DNA of 64,000 bases from GWE2-40-63 sp050179685 (GTDB lineage Bacteria; Bacteroidota; Bacteroidia; Bacteroidales; SZUA-534), in NCBI GenBank assembly GCA_050179685.1, contig JBFXEW010000027.1, forward strand, positions 5,113 to 69,112, given 5' to 3'. A program made the position numbers and the translations under genes. Under the pieces are notes generated by a model. The model saw only the letters and a program-made list of their open reading frames with translations. It ran no database searches and was not told the DNA's origin. Below, piece by piece: positions 1 to 9,591 of the stretch (its first letter is position 1; each line of letters opens with the position of its first letter).

Positions 1-30
1 TTATACGATTTATTAATAAAAACATGCATT

Positions 31-552
31 ATGAAAAAGATGAAGCAAGTATTACTTGGATTGCTGGCAGCTACGGTTTTATTCTCGACCAGTGGTTGTT
101 ACGGATCCTTTTCAGTAACAAAAAAAGTTTACAAATGGAACGGAAGCGTTTCAGGCGATAAATGGGTACAAAGCATCCTGTTTTTTGGATTGGCTGTATT
201 CCAGGTGTATTCATTTACGTTGTTTATCGACGGTGTTGTATTAAATACCGTGGAGTTTTGGACGGGTTCAAACCCACTGGCTATGAAGCCGGGTGAGTCG
301 GATACACAAATGGTGGTTGCAGGCGATAATGCCTATGAGATTACCGCTACCCAAAACCAATTCCGTATTACCCAGGTTGAAGGACAAAATGCCGGAAAAA
401 CCGTTGATTTGGTTTATAACACCGACGAAACCGCCTGGTATGCTACCGATGGTGTTGAAACAGTAAAACTGGCTCAGGGAGATATCAACAGCCAGCAATG
501 GGTTAAGGTATTTTATCCCGATGGTAAAGTAGAAGAGGTTGCTTTAAACTAA
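31..552 (+). CDS. DUF3332 family lipoprotein-like protein
   Basis: A 173-residue protein with a basic, hydrophobic N-terminus ending in STSGC at about residues 19-23, which looks like a lipoprotein signal. A second hydrophobic stretch at about residues 48-75 is followed by a hydrophilic region. The early GCYGSFSVTKKVYKWN segment and the following Trp-rich hydrophobic block resemble the DUF3332 family, which has no known function. The protein is probably anchored in the envelope. The start at 31 is the first ATG; a second in-frame ATG at 40 is possible. The gene stands alone, its upstream neighbour is outside the window, and a strong terminator follows at 617-653. Confidence 0.75.
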   Translation: MKKMKQVLLGLLAATVLFSTSGCYGSFSVTKKVYKWNGSVSGDKWVQSILFFGLAVFQVYSFTLFIDGVVLNTVEFWTGSNPLAMKPGESDTQMVVAGDNAYEITATQNQFRITQVEGQNAGKTVDLVYNTDETAWYATDGVETVKLAQGDINSQQWVKVFYPDGKVEEVALN

Positions 553-563
553 GCGTAGCGTTC

Positions 564-583
564 TCACGAACGAAGTGAGTAAC
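564..583. repeat. 20-bp dispersed repeat containing a CTCAC/GTGAG hairpin
   Basis: A 20-mer (TCACGAACGAAGTGAGTAAC) just downstream of the first gene occurs again as its exact reverse complement at 16114-16133, inside a longer repeat element. The core can fold as a CTCAC...GTGAG hairpin. The flanks are also alike: TAAGCGTAGCG here against TTAGCGAAGCG there. Confidence 0.6.
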
Positions 584-616
584 TAAGCGAATAACTAAAG
601 AATTATTTATGTTTTT

Positions 617-653
617 AAAAGCCCGGTTTTCTTAAAAAGCCCGGGCTTTTTTT
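617..653 (+). terminator. Rho-independent terminator of the DUF3332 gene
   Basis: Inverted repeat AAAAGCCCGG (617-626) and CCGGGCTTTT (641-650) running into a tract of seven T (647-653). It is oriented to stop transcription from the gene ending at 552. Confidence 0.85.
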
Positions 654-721
654 ACTGCCTATAGCGCTAAAATGGTTAATATTGTAGGCGTAATAAATCA
701 GGAAACCATAAAACAGTTGGA

Positions 722-1624
722 ATGGAAAAAATAAAGGTTGCCCGTCACAGTGAATTGGAATTATCGGAGTTAATATTGGGTTTTTGGCGTTTAAAACCCC
801 TTGATGCCAACGAAGTAATTCAATTGATAAATCACGCACTGGGCCTGGGAATAACTTCAATTGATGAAGCAGATATCTACGGAAATTATCAGAGCCAGAC
901 CTATCTGGGAAGGGCGCTGAAGGAGCAGCCCTCGTTACGCGATAAAATTCAGATTATTTCGAAAGCAGGGATTGTATTGCCCGGTTCCGGCTTTTCAAAA
1001 TCGGGAATTGGTTTTTATGATACTACGGAAAAGCACCTGTTGCGCTCGGTCGATCAAAGTTTAAACGATTTACATACCGATTATCTCGATTTGCTGTTGA
1101 TTCATCGACCCGATGTGTTAATGGATCCAAAGGTAATTGATGGAGCTTTTCAAAAGCTAAAACAACAGGGGAAAGTAAAGCATTTTGGGGTGTCGAATTT
1201 TACTCCCTCTCAGTTTGAGCTTTTAAGTTCCCAAATGGAAACGCCCCTGGTAACCAACCAGATTGAATGGTCGGTGTTGCACCACGAGCCGGTTTACGAT
1301 GGCAGTTTAGACAGCGCCATTATAAACGGCATACGGCCCATGATATGGTCACCCTTGGGCGGAGGTCAGTTATTTACCGGAAATACACCACAGCAAACTA
1401 CGGTGCGCCAAGTGATGATGGAAATTGCCGAAGAATTGGGAGGTATATCGCTCGATCAACTGGCCCTGGCCTGGATTCTTAAACACCCGGCAAAAGCACT
1501 TCCGGTAATCGGAACCTTGAAACCCGAGCGAATAAGTTCAGCCGCAAAGGCTTTTGAAGTTAAAATGAGTAACGAACAATGGTACCGCATATTGATAGCA
1601 TCGCAGGGCGCACCCATGCCTTAA
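722..1624 (+). CDS. Aldo/keto reductase (YdhF-like)
   Basis: A 300-residue cytosolic NAD(P)H-dependent oxidoreductase of the aldo/keto reductase superfamily, with a single TIM-barrel domain. The catalytic tetrad is visible in order: Asp48 and Tyr53 (in DEADIYG), Lys81 (in ISKAG) and His128 (in LLLIHRPD). The NHALGLGITSIDEADIYG segment and the late GTLKPERI segment resemble the E. coli YdhF type. The physiological substrate cannot be told from sequence. The gene is monocistronic and converges with glpK, whose stop lies about 70 bp away. Confidence 0.88.
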   Translation: MEKIKVARHSELELSELILGFWRLKPLDANEVIQLINHALGLGITSIDEADIYGNYQSQTYLGRALKEQPSLRDKIQIISKAGIVLPGSGFSKSGIGFYDTTEKHLLRSVDQSLNDLHTDYLDLLLIHRPDVLMDPKVIDGAFQKLKQQGKVKHFGVSNFTPSQFELLSSQMETPLVTNQIEWSVLHHEPVYDGSLDSAIINGIRPMIWSPLGGGQLFTGNTPQQTTVRQVMMEIAEELGGISLDQLALAWILKHPAKALPVIGTLKPERISSAAKAFEVKMSNEQWYRILIASQGAPMP

Positions 1625-1697
1625 TATTTTACTTGCGGGAATTAAAAACCGGAACCTAATTAGGAAAGCCTTGGCTTAAAAGTTCCTTTTAAAGGAA

Positions 1698-3209
1698 TCA
1701 GCTGGTTTCAAAAGTGTCTTCCTCCCAGCCTAGGGTGCGTTTGACTGCTTTCTGCCAGCCAGAACAAAGCTTGTCGCGTGTGTCGGCTTCCATATTCGGT
1801 TCAAATTCCCGGTCAATTTTACGGATGCGGGCAATTTCTGATCGGTCTTTCCAGAAACCGCTGGCCAAACCGGCTAAAAATGCAGCTCCCAGGGCTGTGG
1901 TTTCAATGTTTTTTGGGCGGATTACCCGTGCATTGGTAAGGTTACTTTGGAATTGCATCAGGTAATTGTTGGCCGATGCGCCACCATCCACATTTAACGA
2001 TTGAATGGGAACTCCGGCATCTTTTTCCATGGCTTTAAGTACGTCGTTGCTTTGGTAGGCTAGCGATTCCAGCGTGGCTTTAACAATGTGCTTATCGGTG
2101 ATTCCCAGGGTGAGACCAAATATTCCGCCCCGCGCATTCATATCCCAATAAGGCGCTCCCAGTCCGGTAAATGCCGGAACCACATATACGCCCTGCGTAT
2201 CGGTTAATGCTTCGGCAATTTTTTGGGTCTCGCCGGCATTTTTAACAAGCTTTAATGCGTCGTGTAGCCATTTAATCGCTGCTCCTGCAATAAAAACACT
2301 TCCTTCAAGGGCATATCGGGGCTGGTCGGCTTTTGTTCCGCAGGTAAGGGTGGTCAGTAAGCCATGATCTGAATTAACCTGCTTACTTCCGGTATTCATC
2401 AGAATAAAACATCCGGTACCGTAAGTATTCTTTGCCAGACCGGGTTCAAAGCCGGCCTGGCCGAATAATGCCGACTGCTGGTCGCCGGCAATTCCGGCAA
2501 TGGGAATCTCGGCACCAAAAAGTGCAGCCGTGGTAGTACCAATTACTGCACTCGACTCAACCACTTGCGGTAACAGACTGTAAGGAATTTGCAATCGCGC
2601 CAGCAATTCTTCGTCCCATTCAAGCGATGCAATATTAAAAAGCAAGGTGCGCGATGCATTGGTGTAATCGCTTACGTGAAGTTTGCCTCCGGTAAGATTC
2701 CATATTAGCCAGGTATCGACAGTTCCAAAGAGCAATTCCCCTTTAGCCGCCTTTTCTTTGGCACCGGCCACATGATTTAATATCCAGTGGATTTTAGTTC
2801 CGGAAAAATAACTGTCGATAACCAGACCCGTATTTTTTGCAGCATAAGGTCCCCAGCCTTCCTGAACCAGTTCGTTACAAAAACCGGCGGTGCGTTTGTC
2901 CTGCCAGACAATGGCATTGTAAACCGGTTTACCTGTAAGTTTATCCCAAACCAGTGTGGTTTCCCTTTGGTTGGTGATTCCCAGGGCATGTATTTCCCGG
3001 GCGTCGATGTGGTTTTTTTTCAAAAGTTTTTGCGTTACCTTAAGCTGGCTTTCCCATATTTCCATAGGATCTTGCTCCACCCAACCGGGTTGAGGGTAAA
3101 ACTGCGAAAATTCCTGTTGTTCCACTGCCAGTATATCGCCATCAGCGTTTAAGAGCATGGCCCGTGAACTGCTGGTTCCCTGATCGAGTGCCAATATATA
3201 TTTTCCCAT
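1698..3209 (-). CDS. glpK: Glycerol kinase
   Basis: Phosphorylates glycerol to sn-glycerol 3-phosphate with ATP, the entry step of glycerol catabolism. The protein is 503 residues, the usual length. FGGY-kinase hallmarks include LDQGTSSSRA at the N-terminus (phosphate 1), TNQRETT, GDQQSALFGQ and a C-terminal DGGASANNYLMQFQ adenosine-binding loop. It stands alone here: no glpF, glpD or regulator is adjacent, which differs from the usual glp operon. The start ATG at 3209 gives the canonical MGKYILALDQGT opening. Confidence 0.96.
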   Translation of the reverse strand: MGKYILALDQGTSSSRAMLLNADGDILAVEQQEFSQFYPQPGWVEQDPMEIWESQLKVTQKLLKKNHIDAREIHALGITNQRETTLVWDKLTGKPVYNAIVWQDKRTAGFCNELVQEGWGPYAAKNTGLVIDSYFSGTKIHWILNHVAGAKEKAAKGELLFGTVDTWLIWNLTGGKLHVSDYTNASRTLLFNIASLEWDEELLARLQIPYSLLPQVVESSAVIGTTTAALFGAEIPIAGIAGDQQSALFGQAGFEPGLAKNTYGTGCFILMNTGSKQVNSDHGLLTTLTCGTKADQPRYALEGSVFIAGAAIKWLHDALKLVKNAGETQKIAEALTDTQGVYVVPAFTGLGAPYWDMNARGGIFGLTLGITDKHIVKATLESLAYQSNDVLKAMEKDAGVPIQSLNVDGGASANNYLMQFQSNLTNARVIRPKNIETTALGAAFLAGLASGFWKDRSEIARIRKIDREFEPNMEADTRDKLCSGWQKAVKRTLGWEEDTFETS

Positions 3210-3336
3210 AATTAGTTTTATTAGCTTGTCTAAAAGTACAAAAAAGTGGCTGTGTCTGAATCCTTTTTTTTGACCACCAGGATTATCCTGGGTTACGATA
3301 AAAGCAATTAGAATGATTATTTACCTGATAGCTAAA

Positions 3337-3365
3337 CAAAAAAGGCCACCCTTGGGCAGCCTTTT
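3337..3365 (-). terminator. Terminator downstream of aspS
   Basis: On the minus strand, AAGGC (3363-3359) and GCCTT (3346-3342) close a stem with an inner CCC/GGG pairing, followed by a run of T (complement of the A tract at 3338-3343). It sits about 20 bp past the aspS stop. Confidence 0.7.
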
Positions 3366-3382
3366 AACTAGTTGTTTTTTAT

Positions 3383-5137
3383 TTATTCTGGTTTTTCCAG
3401 TGTAAGAAACAGTTCCTGCAATTGTTCGTCGGCGATAAGCGATGGAGAATCGATCATCACATCGCGGCCGGAATTGTTTTTTGGGAAAGCAATCACGTCG
3501 CGAATGCTGTCGAGACCGGCAAAAAGTGAAACAAAGCGGTCGAAACCAAAGGCTACCCCGCCGTGAGGAGGTGCACCAAATTTAAAAGCATTCAACAGGA
3601 AGCCAAATTGTGCTTCGGCTTCTTCTTTGGTAAAACCAAGTACCTTGAACATTTGCTCCTGCAATTCGCGATTGTGGATACGAATGGAACCGCCACCAAT
3701 TTCAACACCGTTGATTACCAAATCGTAAGCATTGGCTTTTATTTTGCCGGGGTCGGTGTTGAACAAGGCAATGTCTTCAGGTTTGGGCGAGGTGAAGGGG
3801 TGGTGCATGGCGTAAAACCGCTGGTTTTCGTCGTTCCATTCCAATAAGGGGAAATCGACTACCCACAAGGGAGCAAAGGTGTTTTTGTCGCGTAAGCCCA
3901 GGCGTTCACCCATTTCGAGTCGCAACTCACACAAAGCGTGTTGGGTTTGTTTTTTGGAACCGGCAAGAATCAGCAGTAAATCACCGGGTTTGGCTTCCAT
4001 GGTTTCAGCCCAGGTTTTAAGTTGTGTTTCGTCAAAAAACTTATCGACCGATGATTTGAAACTGCCGTCCTCGTTATATTTTACATAAACCAATCCCTGG
4101 GCACCAATTTGCGGGCGTTTTACAAAATCGGTAAGGGCATCGAGTTCTTTACGGGAATAGCCGGCGCAACCCGTTGCGTTAATGCCGGCAATGTATTCGG
4201 CCTTATCGAAAACCACAAAGCCTTTTCCCTGAACCAACGAAGTAAGGTTGGTAAATTTCATATCGAAGCGGATGTCGGGTTTGTCGCTGCCATAAAACTC
4301 CATGGCTTCGTCGTAAGGCATTCTTGGGAAAGTATAGTCAAACTCCACATTTTTTAGTTTTCGGAACAAATGTTTGGTCATTCCTTCGAACATATCAAGA
4401 ATTTCGTCGCGTTCAACAAAAGCCATCTCACAGTCAATTTGTGTAAATTCCGGTTGACGGTCGGCGCGTAAATCCTCATCGCGGAAACATTTCACAATTT
4501 GGAAGTAGCGGTCGTAACCAGCTACCATCAACAATTGCTTAAAGGTTTGCGGCGATTGGGGCAGGGCATAAAACTGGTTGGGATTCATGCGCGAAGGCAC
4601 CACAAAATCGCGGGCTCCTTCGGGTGTCGATTTAATCAGGTACGGCGTTTCAATCTCAAAAAACTTGTGTTGATGCAGGTAATTACGCACTTCGATTCCC
4701 ATCAGGTGACGCAATTCCAGGTTGCGTTGCAGGGGATAACGGCGCAAATCGAGGTAACGGTATTTCATGCGCAGTTCGTCACCACCGTCCGATTCTTCTT
4801 CGATGGTAAAAGGAGGTGTTTCCGAAGCATTTAAAACGCTTAACTGACTTGCCAGAATTTCAATTTCGCCGGTGGGTAATTTTTTGTTTTTGTTTTCTCG
4901 CTCAATCACCGAGCCGGTAACTTTTATCACGTATTCGCGGCCTAATTCACGCGCAAGTTCTGTTAGTTCAGGGTTTTTCGATAAATCGAAAACTAACTGG
5001 GTAAGGCCATAACGATCGCGTAAATCAACAAATGTCATTCCGCCCAGTTCACGGGTTTTCTGAACCCAACCGCTCAAAGTTACCTGCTGTCCTATATTTT
5101 CAGCTCTTAATTCTCCACAAGTGTGCGTACGATACAT
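3383..5137 (-). CDS. aspS: Aspartyl-tRNA synthetase
   Basis: Charges tRNA-Asp with aspartate. It is a 584-residue class II enzyme of the long bacterial type. An N-terminal OB-fold anticodon-binding domain (SGWVQKTRELGGMTFVDLRD) is followed by motif 2 (FRDEDLRADRQPEFTQID), the bacterial GAD insertion and motif 3 near the C-terminus (GVAFGFDRF). Archaeal-type non-discriminating forms are shorter. The gene is transcribed divergently from tadA. A TACTTTCG element at about 5185 on the minus strand could be its -7 promoter box. The terminator is at 3337-3365. Confidence 0.97.
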   Translation of the reverse strand: MYRTHTCGELRAENIGQQVTLSGWVQKTRELGGMTFVDLRDRYGLTQLVFDLSKNPELTELARELGREYVIKVTGSVIERENKNKKLPTGEIEILASQLSVLNASETPPFTIEEESDGGDELRMKYRYLDLRRYPLQRNLELRHLMGIEVRNYLHQHKFFEIETPYLIKSTPEGARDFVVPSRMNPNQFYALPQSPQTFKQLLMVAGYDRYFQIVKCFRDEDLRADRQPEFTQIDCEMAFVERDEILDMFEGMTKHLFRKLKNVEFDYTFPRMPYDEAMEFYGSDKPDIRFDMKFTNLTSLVQGKGFVVFDKAEYIAGINATGCAGYSRKELDALTDFVKRPQIGAQGLVYVKYNEDGSFKSSVDKFFDETQLKTWAETMEAKPGDLLLILAGSKKQTQHALCELRLEMGERLGLRDKNTFAPLWVVDFPLLEWNDENQRFYAMHHPFTSPKPEDIALFNTDPGKIKANAYDLVINGVEIGGGSIRIHNRELQEQMFKVLGFTKEEAEAQFGFLLNAFKFGAPPHGGVAFGFDRFVSLFAGLDSIRDVIAFPKNNSGRDVMIDSPSLIADEQLQELFLTLEKPE

Positions 5138-5331
5138 AATTACCTGTTTTATTTTGTGAAAGTCGTCTATTTAATTTTTCTGCGAAAGTAATATTTTTTT
5201 AGCTTTGGCGAAGGGAAACTCCTAACAATTAAATGGGAAACACTGAGGCTTCGGCATTAGCAACCCTGTATTTTGCTGGCAAAGTGAAATCCGGGTGCGA
5301 TAAAGATTACATAACAAAAACAAAGGAACTG

Positions 5332-5781
5332 ATGGCAGAACTTAAGTTATTTACCGACGAGTATTTTATGAAAAAGGCCCTGGAGCAGGCGCAAATGGCC
5401 TTCGACAGAAACGAAGTGCCGGTAGGAGCTGTGGTGGTTTTTGGTAATCAGATAATATCGCGGGCCTACAATTTAACGGAAACGCTGAACGACGTAACGG
5501 CTCACGCTGAAATGCAGGCATTTACAGCCGCTGCCGATTTTATAGGAGGTAAATACTTAAGCGATTGTACCCTTTATGTAACCCTGGAACCTTGCGTGAT
5601 GTGCGCCGGAGCAGCCTATTGGACCCAGTTATCGAAAATTGTTTTTGGAGCTTTCGATCCCAAACGGGGTTTTTCAAAAACCGGCAACCAATTACTGCAT
5701 CCAAAAACTGAAGTAGTGGGTGGAATTTTGGAGCACGAATGCAGCCAATTGTTACAAACCTTTTTTAAAAATAAAAGATAA
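5332..5781 (+). CDS. tadA: tRNA-specific adenosine deaminase
   Basis: Deaminates A34 to inosine in tRNA-Arg(ACG). With the start at 5332 the protein is 149 residues, the family length. Zinc-binding cytidine-deaminase-fold motifs are present: His58-Ala-Glu60 (HAE) and Pro87-Cys88-x-x-Cys91 (PCVMC). An open frame continues upstream to an ATG at 5233, but those 33 residues are not family-like and an AAGGA precedes 5332, so I chose the internal start. The gene is followed about 100 bp later by a small membrane protein gene. Confidence 0.93.
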   Translation: MAELKLFTDEYFMKKALEQAQMAFDRNEVPVGAVVVFGNQIISRAYNLTETLNDVTAHAEMQAFTAAADFIGGKYLSDCTLYVTLEPCVMCAGAAYWTQLSKIVFGAFDPKRGFSKTGNQLLHPKTEVVGGILEHECSQLLQTFFKNKR

Positions 5782-5879
5782 GTCATCAGGCATTGCCAGT
5801 CGGTTGATTTCACTTATTTTTGAAAAACAATTTATTTCTAAGTGTTTTCGGGCAAGTCTTACCTAAAAAAAGAGTATTT

Positions 5880-6356
5880 ATGAATCTGGACAATGCAAAA
5901 AGAGCCTCAAAAATTAAGGTGGTAGCCATGTTGTTCCCACTTTTGGTGGTAGTTGCCGTAGCTTTATCGTACCTGCTTACCGAGGTAAAAGATTTGAAAT
6001 ACGTTTTAATGGCCGTAGTGTCGCTGATAATTTATTTTACTGTGATGGCTGTATTACGGTTGAATTTTGTAGCTTTTTATGCCGGTCCCGATAAAATCAG
6101 GGTTCGATACAAATCATTACTTCCTTTTAAAACCAACAACAATTCGGTGCAAATGAAGACCGAAAATTTTCATCATTACCAGATTAACGCATCACTTGGA
6201 GGCTTGGTAAAAACCCTCACACTTTATCAAACAACTCCCGGAGGAGTTGGAAAATATCCAAGCATCGGAGTTAGCACCCTGAATGAGGAACAGATTGCAC
6301 AAATAAAAAAAGCACTCGATTTGATACTTGCCATAAAAAAGAATCCGGTTAGCTGA
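5880..6356 (+). CDS. Membrane protein with two N-terminal helices, PH-like tail
   Basis: A 158-residue protein of unknown function. Two adjacent transmembrane helices (about residues 14-32 and 40-57) are followed by a basic cytosolic domain of about 95 residues. The strand-rich, then final-helix pattern of that domain (ending EEQIAQIKKALDLI) recalls bacterial PH-like domains; this is inference from pattern only. The frame opens at 5820, but the ATG at 5880 gives a natural hydrophilic N-terminus. Its stop is 1 base before the dprA start codon, so the two are probably co-transcribed. Confidence 0.65.
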   Translation: MNLDNAKRASKIKVVAMLFPLLVVVAVALSYLLTEVKDLKYVLMAVVSLIIYFTVMAVLRLNFVAFYAGPDKIRVRYKSLLPFKTNNNSVQMKTENFHHYQINASLGGLVKTLTLYQTTPGGVGKYPSIGVSTLNEEQIAQIKKALDLILAIKKNPVS

Positions 6357-6357
6357 T

Positions 6358-7464
6358 TTGGAAACGCAAACTGCAAATACGCGCGATTATCTGGCCTTAT
6401 GGTCGGTGCCGGGAATAGGAAGTCTTACTGCCCGGAAGTTGATTTCGTATGCCGGTTCTGTTGAAGCGGTTTTTAACATGAAAAAAGCCCATTTGCTTAA
6501 AATTCCGGGTATTGGACCACAACTGGCCGATGCCCTGGCAAAAAGCAAGGCTTACCAAAAAGCCGACGAGGAATTGGCTTTTGCCGAAAAATTTCAAATA
6601 AGAATTCAAACCCTTTTCGATGCCGATTATCCCTACCGGCTTAAGCAATGTGAAGATGCGCCTTTGGTTCTGTTTTCAAAAGGACTTCCCATCGATAATC
6701 AAAAAAAATACCTGGCCATGGTAGGGACACGAAGCGCGACGCAACAGGGTAAAGATTTTTGCAATAAGTTTGTGGCCGAACTTTCGGAGCGTGGTTACGA
6801 AATTATAATTGTTAGCGGACTGGCATACGGAATTGATATAGCCTCGCACAAAGCTGCTTTGAAGAATAATCTGGGAACTTACGGGGTGCTGGCGCATGGC
6901 CTCGATTCCATTTATCCGGCGCAACACCGGAAAACTGCGGCTGAAATGCTTGAAAAAGGCGGATTGATAACCGAATTTATGAAAGGCGTGTTTCCCGACA
7001 GAAATAATTTTGTTCGGCGCAACCGTATAATTGCCGGTCTTAGCGATGCCGTGCTGGTTGTTGAAAGCGATGTAAAAGGAGGCGCTTTATTAACGGCTGA
7101 TATGGCAAACTCCTACAGCCGCGATGTATTTGCAGTTCCGGGGCGGGTTACCGACAAGTATTCTTCAGGTTGCAACAGTTTTATAAAATCGAACCGTGCC
7201 GCTTTGCTCGAAAGTGTAGCCGACCTGGAGTATCAGATGGGTTGGCAGCCACGACAAAACACGGTTCAAAAACAACTGTTTGTCGAGTTTGTTGGTGAAG
7301 AAAAGGTGGTGATGGATCTTTTTAACGAACAGGATCACATGAATATCGACACCATTTGCCGTTTGTCGGGTTTGTCCATGCCTAAAGTATCAGCACTTTT
7401 ATTGAATCTGGAATTTGGCGGACATGTTAAATGCCTGCCGGGTAAAGTGTTTTACCGAACGTAA
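6358..7464 (+). CDS. dprA: DNA processing protein DprA
   Basis: Loads RecA onto incoming single-stranded DNA in natural transformation. The 368-residue protein has a helix-hairpin-helix region at residues 15-60 (SVPGIGSLTARKL, KIPGIGPQLADAL). A Rossmann-like domain follows, with MVGTRSATQQG, VSGLAYGIDIASH, GVLAHGLDSIYP and NRIIAGLSDAVLVVE. A C-terminal winged-helix (DML1-like) segment of about 60 residues ends the protein. The start is a TTG at 6358, one base after the upstream stop; no closer ATG keeps the HhH region. No other competence gene is adjacent. Confidence 0.95.
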   Translation: METQTANTRDYLALWSVPGIGSLTARKLISYAGSVEAVFNMKKAHLLKIPGIGPQLADALAKSKAYQKADEELAFAEKFQIRIQTLFDADYPYRLKQCEDAPLVLFSKGLPIDNQKKYLAMVGTRSATQQGKDFCNKFVAELSERGYEIIIVSGLAYGIDIASHKAALKNNLGTYGVLAHGLDSIYPAQHRKTAAEMLEKGGLITEFMKGVFPDRNNFVRRNRIIAGLSDAVLVVESDVKGGALLTADMANSYSRDVFAVPGRVTDKYSSGCNSFIKSNRAALLESVADLEYQMGWQPRQNTVQKQLFVEFVGEEKVVMDLFNEQDHMNIDTICRLSGLSMPKVSALLLNLEFGGHVKCLPGKVFYRT

Positions 7465-7521
7465 AAGTTATTTGTAACTTTTGTAAAATGTATAGTTAGA
7501 ATCAGAAGTAGAGAATTTATT

Positions 7522-8301
7522 ATGGAATTTATTGATACCCATGCTCATTTATATACCGATGAATTTGAAAACGACCAAACTCAGGTAATGCAGCGTGCAC
7601 GCGATGCCGGAGTTAAAAAGGTAGTACTTCCGGCCATCGATAGTAAAAGCCATCAGGCCATGCTAAAAATGGTTGAACAATTTCCCGGCGAGCTTTTCCC
7701 CTTAATGGGTTTGCATCCCACTTCGGTGAAAGACGATTATCAAAAGGAGCTGGCTATTGTTGAAAAGTATTTATCGGAACGTTCTTTGTTTTATGGAATT
7801 GGAGAAATTGGGATCGATTTGTATTGGGATAAAACCCATTATAAGGAACAGGCCGACGCTTTTAAGATTCAGGTAGGGTGGGCGAAGCAACTTAAACAGC
7901 CCGTTGTAATTCACACCCGCGATTCGTTTACCGAAACATTTAATTTGCTGGAGCCAATGGTTGAAGATGGGTTTACCGGTATTTTTCACTGTTTTGGAGG
8001 AAGTGCTGAAGAAGCGAAAAAGGCCATTGACTTGGGATTTTACCTGGGTATTGGAGGGGTGTTAACCTTTAAAAATTCGAAGCTCGATGAAGTTTTAAAA
8101 CAGGTTGATATAAATCATCTTGTTTTAGAGACAGATAGTCCCTATCTTGCGCCGACTCCTTTTCGTGGTAAGCGGAACGAAAGCAGTTACCTGGTTCAGG
8201 TAGCAGATAAATTGGCCGATGTGTATCAGATTTCGGTTGATGAGGTTGCCCGAATAACAACAGCTAATGCCACAAAAGTGTTTCAATGGAAAAAGGGATA
8301 A
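7522..8301 (+). CDS. tatD: TatD family metal-dependent hydrolase / DNase
   Basis: A 259-residue TIM-barrel metallohydrolase with 3'-5' exonuclease or DNase activity in studied members. All family metal-ligand blocks are present: DTHAHLYTDEF at the N-terminus, GEIGIDLYWD, VIHTRDSF, IFHCFGGS and LETDSPYLAP. The length is typical. It may belong to the ycfH/tatD subgroup, so the symbol is approximate. It sits 57 bp after dprA and 33 bp before the asparaginase gene, consistent with one transcript. Confidence 0.93.
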   Translation: MEFIDTHAHLYTDEFENDQTQVMQRARDAGVKKVVLPAIDSKSHQAMLKMVEQFPGELFPLMGLHPTSVKDDYQKELAIVEKYLSERSLFYGIGEIGIDLYWDKTHYKEQADAFKIQVGWAKQLKQPVVIHTRDSFTETFNLLEPMVEDGFTGIFHCFGGSAEEAKKAIDLGFYLGIGGVLTFKNSKLDEVLKQVDINHLVLETDSPYLAPTPFRGKRNESSYLVQVADKLADVYQISVDEVARITTANATKVFQWKKG

Positions 8302-8334
8302 GAAATAATTTGATTAAGCAAGTAAAGTAAGTTT

Positions 8335-9369
8335 ATGTCAGAATCGGGAACTTCAATCCTAATCATATATACAGGAGGTACCATTGGTATGATAAACGAT
8401 CCGGAAACCGGTTCGTTAGCCCCTTTCGATTTTAATCACATTTTACATCAGGTTCCCGAATTAAATAAGTTTGGTTTCAATTTAACTACCATCACTTTCG
8501 AAGAAGTGGTTGACTCGTCGAATGTGCATCCTGAAATTTGGATTCATCTGGCTGAGCTCATCGAAAAAAACTACGAGCAATACGATGGTTTTGTAATACT
8601 ACACGGAACCGATACCATGTCGTACTCTGCTTCGGCCTTGTCGTTTCTCCTCGAGAATTTAGGTAAGCCGGTTATTTTTACCGGGTCGCAATTGCCCATA
8701 GGAACTTTACGTACCGACGGAAAAGAAAATTTCATTAGTGCTATTGAAATTGCAGCGGCCAGGAAAAACCACCAACCTTTGGTTCCCGAAGTATGTATAT
8801 TTTTCGAAAACAAATTGTATCGCGGAACACGCACCACCAAGCATAACGCCGATTATTTCGATGCTTTTCGCTCATACAACTATCCGGAGTTGGCCAAAGC
8901 AGGGATTAATATCACTTATAATTACAGCGCCATTCACTACCCGGTTATTAAACGAGAACTAAAGGTTTACCATAAATTGGACCCCAATGTGGCCATTTTG
9001 AAACTGTTTCCGGGTATTACTCCCGAGGTGGTTGATGCCATTACAAACATAAAAAATTTAAAAGGCATGATTCTTGAGAGCTTCGGCTCGGGGAATGCAC
9101 CTACCCACGAGTGGTTCATCGAAAAATTACGACAGGCGGTTAAACGTGGCGTGGTGATTTTAAACGTAACCCAATGCAGTGCCGGAAGTGTTGATATGGG
9201 GGTTTATGAAACCAGTTTGGGACTTATGGAAGCCGGTGTTTTAAGTGGTAATGATATTACAACAGAAGCTGCGGTTACAAAATTGATGTTTTTATTGGGT
9301 CAGAATTACAATAAAGAAGAAATAAAAGAATATTTATCAAAATCGTTACGTGGCGAAATAAATGCCTGA
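8335..9369 (+). CDS. ansA: Type I (cytosolic) L-asparaginase
   Basis: Hydrolyses L-asparagine to aspartate and ammonia. It has 344 residues and no signal peptide, which fits the cytosolic low-affinity type I enzyme. The first catalytic Thr lies in YTGGTIGM near residue 15 and the second in ILHGTDTMSYSASAL near residue 90. The FTGSQLPIGTLRTDG segment follows as in AnsA. The upstream neighbour is tatD; the downstream neighbour is a tRNA gene. Confidence 0.94.
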   Translation: MSESGTSILIIYTGGTIGMINDPETGSLAPFDFNHILHQVPELNKFGFNLTTITFEEVVDSSNVHPEIWIHLAELIEKNYEQYDGFVILHGTDTMSYSASALSFLLENLGKPVIFTGSQLPIGTLRTDGKENFISAIEIAAARKNHQPLVPEVCIFFENKLYRGTRTTKHNADYFDAFRSYNYPELAKAGINITYNYSAIHYPVIKRELKVYHKLDPNVAILKLFPGITPEVVDAITNIKNLKGMILESFGSGNAPTHEWFIEKLRQAVKRGVVILNVTQCSAGSVDMGVYETSLGLMEAGVLSGNDITTEAAVTKLMFLLGQNYNKEEIKEYLSKSLRGEINA

Positions 9370-9444
9370 TTACTATTTAAGGTTTTGATTTTTTTTGTAA
9401 TTTGCCGCCCAAAACTGAATAACGTTCTTTACAGTACCGATATT

Positions 9445-9532
9445 GGAGAAATGGCCGAGTGGTCGAAGGCGCACGCCTGGAAAGTGTGTATACCTCACAA
9501 GGGTATCGAGGGTTCGAATCCCTCTTTCTCCG
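9445..9532 (+). tRNA. tRNA-Ser (anticodon GGA)
   Basis: An 88-nt class II tRNA. The acceptor arms GGAGAAA and TTTCTCC pair perfectly and are followed by discriminator G at 9532. The anticodon stem CACGC/GTGTG encloses loop CTGGAAA with anticodon GGA. A long variable arm and the GGTTCGAATCC T-arm complete it. CCA is not encoded. A TAATTTG at 9398-9404 may be its promoter -7 box. It lies between ansA and the exbB-like operon. Confidence 0.96.
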
Positions 9533-9591
9533 CGAATTTTTATATATTTAATTTGAAAACAAATAACGTAAATAACAAAAAAAACAAAGCA

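Noticed and set aside
5233..5331. 33-codon upstream extension of tadA
   Set aside because: Extension is unlike any TadA; the start at 5332 gives the family length.
9385..9591. N-terminal extension of exbB through the tRNA gene
   Set aside because: It would translate the tRNA-Ser sequence; the ATG at 9592 begins a normal signal-like N-terminus.
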